This document shows positions 7,125 to 10,904 of a stretch of 10,904 bases of DNA, one piece after another; position 1 is the first letter of the stretch, and each line of letters starts with the position of its first letter. The notes beneath the pieces were generated by a model. That model ran no database searches. It was not told the DNA's origin and saw nothing but the letters and a program-made list of their open reading frames with translations. A program made the position numbers and the translations under genes. Where the stretch lies: positions 1 through 10,904 of the forward strand of contig DNXU01000065.1 in NCBI GenBank assembly GCA_003505715.1, in the 5' to 3' direction. The stretch is from Cyanobacteria bacterium UBA8803 (GTDB taxonomy: Bacteria; Cyanobacteriota; Cyanobacteriia; Cyanobacteriales; Coleofasciculaceae).

Positions 7125-7802
7125 ATGGCTGAAGTAGCAATTAGGGTTCGGGATCTTTGTTTCAGCTGGCCTGGAGGGACATCGGTTTTGCAATCTTGCT
7201 CTCTGGATGTCCCTAAGGGTGAGTTTTGGATGCTCTTGGGGACAAATGGCAGTGGCAAATCAACGTTACTGCAATTGCTGGCAGGATTATTGCTGCCCCA
7301 AGCGGGTGAGATTGAGATTTCTGGGTTAGTGGGTTTTGTCTTCCAAAACCCCGATCACCAACTAGTCATGCCGACGGTGGCAGCAGATGTTGCGTTTGGG
7401 CTGGTAGAGGAAAAGCTGCCCCTGGATCGAGTCCGCGCTAGAGTGAGGGAGGCGCTAGCGGCGGTAAATCTGCTTGAGCTTCAGCGACGCCCGATCTATG
7501 CCCTTAGTGGCGGACAGAAACAGCGTATTGCTATTGCTGGGGCGATCGCTCGTAAGTCGGAGATTTTACTCTTAGATGAGCCTACGGCTTTGCTAGATCC
7601 CGATAGTCAACTAGATTTAGTTGCCCAAGTGCAGCGCTTAGTCAAAAGTCGGGGCTTGACTGCACTTTGGGTAACTCACCGCTTAGAGGAATTGAATTAT
7701 TGCGACGGGGCGTTTCTGTTGGAACAAGGTAAGGTGGTCGATCGGGGGGAGCCAGAACGCCTCAAGCAACGACTCATCCAGCAGCCAAATGAGGCAATGT
7801 AA
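7125..7802 (+). CDS. ABC transporter ATPase, ECF/CbiO type
   Basis: ATP-hydrolysing subunit of 225 residues, most like the A-components of energy-coupling factor importers for vitamins or metal ions. Motifs: Walker A GTNGSGKST (39-47), Q-loop VFQNPDHQLVMPTV with Q74 (the QNPDxQ form is characteristic of ECF ATPases), signature LSGGQKQR (127-134), Walker B ILLLDEP with catalytic E152, and switch histidine H185. All catalytic residues are present. It is shorter than classical EcfA/CbiO (about 270-280 residues): the segment between Walker A and the Q-loop is trimmed and the C-terminal extension is missing. Such short forms occur in cyanobacteria and as plastid ABCI-type proteins. No EcfT or S-component is nearby, so the substrate is unknown. 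It is probably not the partner of the family 5 binding protein upstream, which needs a different kind of ATPase. Confidence 0.9.
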   Translation: MAEVAIRVRDLCFSWPGGTSVLQSCSLDVPKGEFWMLLGTNGSGKSTLLQLLAGLLLPQAGEIEISGLVGFVFQNPDHQLVMPTVAADVAFGLVEEKLPLDRVRARVREALAAVNLLELQRRPIYALSGGQKQRIAIAGAIARKSEILLLDEPTALLDPDSQLDLVAQVQRLVKSRGLTALWVTHRLEELNYCDGAFLLEQGKVVDRGEPERLKQRLIQQPNEAM

Positions 7803-7845
7803 ACTATTATTAATAAAGTCTGAGATATTCAACAAAGAATACAGA

Positions 7846-7873
7846 AGTTCAGGAGTTGAGAAGTTCCTGAACT
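7846..7873. repeat. Intergenic hairpin
   Basis: agttcagga (7846-7854) pairs perfectly with tcctgaact (7865-7873) around a 10-base loop, in the 112-bp gap between the ABC ATPase and the nuclease gene. A second pairing, aggagtt (7851-7857) with aactcct (7870-7876), overlaps the first, so two folds compete. No T-run follows, so it is not a standard terminator. Confidence 0.55.
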
Positions 7874-7914
7874 CCTCTCAGCTTCCAATACCTAATAAAT
7901 ATGCGCCTTGAATA

Positions 7915-8463
7915 ATGCCTCCTCCTTCGCCCCAGGCTGTTTTACTAGTTGACGGCTACAATATCATTGGTAGTTGGTCTAGCTTAAAAATGACCCGCGA
8001 TCGCCATGGACTTCTGGCTGCCCGCCAAGAGTTGGTAGAAGTGTTGATCAACTACAGCGCTTTTGTTGGTTATCAAACTCAGGTGGTATTTGATGCTCAA
8101 TATCAAAAGACACAGAGTAATCAGGAAGCCGTAACTACTTATTTATCGGTTTGCTATACAGACTTTGGGCAGACAGCGGATAGTTATATCGAAAAATTCT
8201 GTGCCACCTTTAAAAGCAAGCTGAGTCAGTCCAAGCAACGGTTAATTGTGGCTACTTCCGATCGGGCGCAGCGACTACTCGTAGTCGGATATGGAGCCGA
8301 ATGGATGTCATCGGAGCAGTTAGCCACCGATGTGGAATTCACGGCTCATCGAATTCGTCATAAAAACAGACCGCCCAAACAATCGAGCGGTCGTTTTTTA
8401 TTTAACTCCCTTGACGCTAAGGCTCAACAACGTTTAGCCCAATGGCGCAAGGGGAGTCACTAG
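7915..8463 (+). CDS. YacP-like NYN-domain ribonuclease
   Basis: Predicted cytoplasmic PIN-like endoribonuclease of 182 residues. The Bacillus relative YacP (Rae1) cuts mRNA in the ribosomal A site; whether the cyanobacterial protein does so is unknown. The NYN acidic residues are present: D13 in LLVDGYNIIG, D60 in VVFDAQ, D89 in TADSYIEKF and D116 in VATSDRAQR, so it looks active. The length fits the family (about 170). The C-terminal tail, RFLFNSLDAKAQQRLAQWRKG, is basic and looks like the tail of cyanobacterial members. The ATG at 7915 starts the conserved region closely and no better start exists. Its last four bases overlap the stop of the antiparallel protease gene, and a terminator-like hairpin (8369-8392) lies inside its coding end. 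Confidence 0.88.
   Translation: MPPPSPQAVLLVDGYNIIGSWSSLKMTRDRHGLLAARQELVEVLINYSAFVGYQTQVVFDAQYQKTQSNQEAVTTYLSVCYTDFGQTADSYIEKFCATFKSKLSQSKQRLIVATSDRAQRLLVVGYGAEWMSSEQLATDVEFTAHRIRHKNRPPKQSSGRFLFNSLDAKAQQRLAQWRKGSH
8362..8399 (-). terminator. Bidirectional terminator inside the nuclease gene, serving the protease gene
   Basis: GACCGC (8369-8374) pairs with GCGGTC (8387-8392) around a 12-base loop. AAAAAC on the left and GTTTTTT on the right extend the stem past a one-base bulge. On the minus strand the stem starts 68 bases after the protease stop codon and is followed by T residues (8366-8362), an ideal protease terminator. On the plus strand it is followed by TTTTTT (8394-8399), but there it lies within nuclease codons, about 60 bases before the stop. 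Confidence 0.7.
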
Positions 8464-9782
8464 CGAATGCTGATAGGTTTGACGGATTGATTGATGCCTC
8501 GTCGAGCTAAAACATTAGTTTCTAAAACTGCGATCGCCTGTTTGTATTGAGGGTCATCGTTACTAGTAGCTCGTAAGTTCGGTTGGTTGGCCAGACGCTG
8601 CTCTTGCTCTTGGGTTAAGTCAATCTTGATATCGGGCGCAATTCCCTTGTGGTTGATATCAGTACCGCTGGGAGGGTAGTAACGGGAAATGGTTACTGCT
8701 AAACCTGAGCCATCGGATAAGGAATGAACCGACTGAACGACGGCTTTACCAAAGGTACGAGAGCCGACAACTGTAGCTCGTTTATTATCCTTGAGGGCAC
8801 CTGTGAGGATCTCGCTGGCACTAGCTGAATTCCCATCGACCAGAACTACTAGAGGCAACTGGGTTAAAGCAGTTTGGTTAGCAGAGAATTTCTGCTGTCC
8901 GCCTTTACGGTCTACCGTGTGGACAATCTCTCCATTTGGTACCCACATCCGGGCAATTTCAATACTAGCGTGGAGCAATCCGCCGGGATTTCCCCGCAGA
9001 TCCAAAACATAACCGTCCACGTTCTGGGTATTCAGGTTCTGAATTGCTCGCTGCATTTGTTCGGCAGCGTGGGAGCTAAACTCATCTAAGCTAATATAGC
9101 CTACTCGCAGCTGGCCTTCCTGTTTGAGGCTGGAATGCACGGATGGGAGTTCGATTTGAGCACGGGTTAAGGTAATGTCAAAAATGCCTTTCCCCTGCCG
9201 CGATAGCTGGAGGGTAACCGATGTGCCCACTTCGCCTCTGATGAGCGCTGACGCTTCTTCAACGCTCATTCCTTGAGCAGATTTGCCGTCAATGGCTACG
9301 ATTTGATCCCCAGCTTTAATATTAGCTTTGAAGGCTGGAGAATTCTCGATCGGTTCAACCACCATCAGCATTTTAGTTTCGTCTTGAATGCCAATGCGAA
9401 TGCCCACCCCCGATAGTTCGCCCGCTGTTTGGCTAGTTAGAGCTTGGAATTGTTCGGGATCGAGGAAGCGCGTGTAGGGATCTCCTAAAGGCTCTAAGGC
9501 TTGGCGAATTGCTTCGTAGGCTTGCTCTTTGGAGGTGTAATTTTTGCTGAGCAGTTGCTGCCTGGTGGCTTGCCAATTAACTTGATTGAAGGTGTGATCG
9601 ACGTATTCCCGATTGACAATCTGCCAGACTTCATCAACTATATTTTTTGGACTATCCTGGAGAGCGGCAAAGACAGAGCGACCCCCAATGGGTGCAAACA
9701 CCGACATAGTGACTGTGGTGGCGATCGCTCCAGTGAATAGGAAGCCTTTGAACCAGGGGGACTGTTTGGAGTATTGCTTCAT
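8460..9782 (-). CDS. ctpB: Carboxyl-terminal processing protease (S41), CtpB-like
   Basis: Exported serine protease of 440 residues acting in the periplasm or thylakoid lumen; the family trims C-termini of exported proteins, and CtpA matures the photosystem II D1 protein. Residues 9-40 are a signal segment with a likely cut after VFA. A PDZ domain covers about 115-205, starting at TAGELSGVGIRIG. The S41 core has DLRGNPGGLL (261-270), nucleophile S321 in NSASASEIL and general base K346 in RTFGKAVVQ; the 25-residue spacing matches E. coli Prc. The start MKQYSKQSPWFKGFLFTGAI and the segment GTDINHKGIAPDI resemble the CtpB branch rather than CtpA, but this is judged from memory and the subtype is less certain than the family. 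No clear Shine-Dalgarno sequence precedes the ATG. It is divergent from the DUF218 gene and convergent with the nuclease gene. Confidence 0.92.
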   Translation of the reverse strand: MKQYSKQSPWFKGFLFTGAIATTVTMSVFAPIGGRSVFAALQDSPKNIVDEVWQIVNREYVDHTFNQVNWQATRQQLLSKNYTSKEQAYEAIRQALEPLGDPYTRFLDPEQFQALTSQTAGELSGVGIRIGIQDETKMLMVVEPIENSPAFKANIKAGDQIVAIDGKSAQGMSVEEASALIRGEVGTSVTLQLSRQGKGIFDITLTRAQIELPSVHSSLKQEGQLRVGYISLDEFSSHAAEQMQRAIQNLNTQNVDGYVLDLRGNPGGLLHASIEIARMWVPNGEIVHTVDRKGGQQKFSANQTALTQLPLVVLVDGNSASASEILTGALKDNKRATVVGSRTFGKAVVQSVHSLSDGSGLAVTISRYYPPSGTDINHKGIAPDIKIDLTQEQEQRLANQPNLRATSNDDPQYKQAIAVLETNVLARRGINQSVKPISIR

Positions 9783-9996
9783 GGAGAGTTAGTCAAACGG
9801 GTTTTTGGTTTAGATATCAGAATCGGGCATATTGAGGGGGCACCCACAAGTTAGATTCTACAATCATCTCACACAGGTCTATTGTCACTATCTCAAACTG
9901 TCTTGCCCAGCTAGAGAAATTTTGTGCCACTTTACTCAGTGTCCTGCTGATAGCGATCGTAAGTCTTTCCCACAAGGGGATTGCTAGTGAGAACAA

Positions 9997-10731
9997 ATGA
10001 AATATGGGTTGCCAGGAAATAAAACGCTTAGATTCATTTTAAACAGATGGGTTCGTTGGCAGCATCGGTTGTTGAGCGATCGGCGAAGATCTTGCTTAAG
10101 ACTGGGGTTATGGCTGTTGGGCATCCTCCTCACCCTTGGGGTACTCTTCAATACCTTCAGATTAATGGCGGCGGCAGCTGCACCAGTAGACACTTTGTTT
10201 GTTTTGGGAGGCAGCATTCAGCGGGAGGTTGCTGCTGCCGAGTTAGTCAAGCAGCACCCCCAAGCCAGAGTATTGATTTCTCATGGCTCGCTCGATCCCT
10301 GCATATTGCTGATTTTTCAAAAGTTCCAGGCTCCTATCCGCCAGGTTTGGTTAGAAAAATGTGCCAATTCTACGTTTGGTAACTTCTACTTTAATATCCC
10401 AAGGTTACGTTTGTGGGGTGTTCGTAAAGTTAGATTAATTACTTCACCCAGTCATCTACCGCGAGCGAAGTGGATGGCACAGATTCTTTTAGGAGCGCAT
10501 GGGATTTGGGTGGATGTGGAGTCGGTTAAAGAATTGGGCATTCCGGGCAATAGGGAATCATGGCTAAAAACGGGAGTAGATGTAGCTCGCAGCTTGATTT
10601 GGGCATTGGCTAGTCAGGCGATCCAGCCTCAATGCTCCCAGTTAACCCGACTGACTAAGGTGGATCTAGCAACTTGGCGCAAGTCAGGATATACCTGCGA
10701 GTATCAATGGTGGTTAAAGTTGGACAAATAA
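9997..10731 (+). CDS. Membrane-anchored YdcF/DUF218-like protein
   Basis: Protein of 244 residues with one predicted membrane helix (about 34-55) after a very basic N-terminus (RRRSCLR), so the rest should face the periplasm. The DUF218 fold is suggested by VDTLFVLGGSIQREVAAAEL (64-83), RVLISHGS (91-98) and VRLITSPSHLPRAKWMAQIL (145-164), where H153 and R156 are the usual conserved positions. E. coli relatives (SanA, ElyC, YdcF) are linked to envelope integrity, but their reactions are poorly defined. The middle (100-135) is less typical: NSTFGNF stands where many members have a NTxENA-like motif. No ribosome binding site is clear. It is transcribed away from the ctpB-like gene across a 214-bp gap, and no terminator follows. 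Confidence 0.75.
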   Translation: MKYGLPGNKTLRFILNRWVRWQHRLLSDRRRSCLRLGLWLLGILLTLGVLFNTFRLMAAAAAPVDTLFVLGGSIQREVAAAELVKQHPQARVLISHGSLDPCILLIFQKFQAPIRQVWLEKCANSTFGNFYFNIPRLRLWGVRKVRLITSPSHLPRAKWMAQILLGAHGIWVDVESVKELGIPGNRESWLKTGVDVARSLIWALASQAIQPQCSQLTRLTKVDLATWRKSGYTCEYQWWLKLDK

Positions 10732-10740
10732 GTAGTATTT

Positions 10741-10820
10741 GCCCCCTAACCCCCCAAGGAAAGGCAGGGCGGATTTATTGTCGATAGAGAAATTTGGGGA
10801 GCTGGGGGAGCTGGAGGAGT
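10741..10820. repeat. C-rich/G-rich inverted arms with 9-bp G-rich repeats
   Basis: A C-rich arm (10741-10757, ccccctaaccccccaa) is followed 36 bases later by a G-rich arm (10794-10808, ttggggagctggggg) that can pair with it apart from an internal loop. The right arm also belongs to a 9-bp tandem repeat, ggggagctg, at 10796 and 10805 and partly at 10814. Both patterns are familiar from intergenic dispersed repeats in cyanobacteria. No coding signal is seen. Confidence 0.55.
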
Positions 10821-10862
10821 AATTTTTACTCGGTACTATTCTTTGCGTTCTTGAAGAAGCCC

Positions 10863-10904
10863 GCCCGGAGTTTAAACTCCGGGCTAATAGCTAAAGTCCA
10901 TTGA
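10863..10904. repeat. Palindromic dispersed-repeat element, cut by window end
   Basis: A perfect 22-bp palindrome (10863-10884, half-site GCCCGGAGTTT) is followed by taatagctaaagtccattga up to the window edge. I recall this combination, a palindrome followed by ctaatagctaaagtcc, as a recurring cyanobacterial intergenic repeat. The last bases, agtccattga, look like the left arm of a second hairpin continuing beyond the window. Confidence 0.65.

Noticed and set aside
9855..9888. Possible promoter (TAGAAT, GTGACA) for the ctpB-like gene on the minus strand
   Set aside because: The spacing between the boxes is about 22 bases, too long for a standard promoter.
10047..10382. Second plus-strand frame of 111 codons inside the DUF218 gene
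   Set aside because: The other frame has a membrane helix and DUF218 motifs; this one has no recognisable features.

Overview
The window looks like a chromosomal stretch of a cyanobacterium, probably filamentous. The octamer GCGATCGC (HIP1) occurs 13 times in 10.9 kb (for example at 818, 1091, 1750, 2819, 3547, 5832, 6107, 6359, 6963, 7542, 7997, 8530 and 9721), against about 0.2 expected by chance. A plant-type [2Fe-2S] ferredoxin, a Ctp-type thylakoid/periplasmic protease, a UPF0367 protein and heptanucleotide STRR-like repeats all fit that reading. The exact genus cannot be decided from the sequence.

Left part (1-4242, + strand): the 3' portion of a CheA-type hybrid histidine kinase (ATPase, CheW-like and receiver domains; the 5' end and any HPt domain lie outside the window). 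It carries a striking 72-bp tandem repeat in its linker. It is followed by an exported SpoIID/LytB-domain peptidoglycan-active protein, which ends at a strong Rho-independent terminator (4266-4305).

Middle part: a ferredoxin gene (petF-type, - strand) converges on that terminator. A 446-bp gene-free stretch (4647-5092) holds candidate promoters for both directions, a duplicated 19-bp AT-rich motif and a hairpin that looks like a decayed repeat element. Three + strand genes then follow with gaps of under 40 bp: a family 5 lipoprotein solute-binding protein, a UPF0367 protein and a compact ECF-type ABC ATPase. They may be co-transcribed, but the binding protein and the ATPase belong to different transporter classes and need not work together.

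Right part: a YacP-like NYN nuclease (+) and a Ctp protease (-) meet tail to tail, with their two TAG stop codons sharing one CTAG palindrome. A terminator hairpin lies inside the 3' coding end of the nuclease gene, correctly placed to end the protease transcript. Divergent from the protease gene is a membrane-anchored YdcF/DUF218-like protein. The last 170 bp are non-coding and hold two dispersed-repeat-like elements, one of which is cut by the window edge.

Most genes are ordinary cyanobacterial core or accessory genes. I see no complete unknown defence, mobile or biosynthetic system. The most unusual signals are the repeat-expanded kinase linker, the terminator embedded in an antiparallel coding sequence, and a lipoprotein N-terminus built from intergenic-type heptamer repeats.
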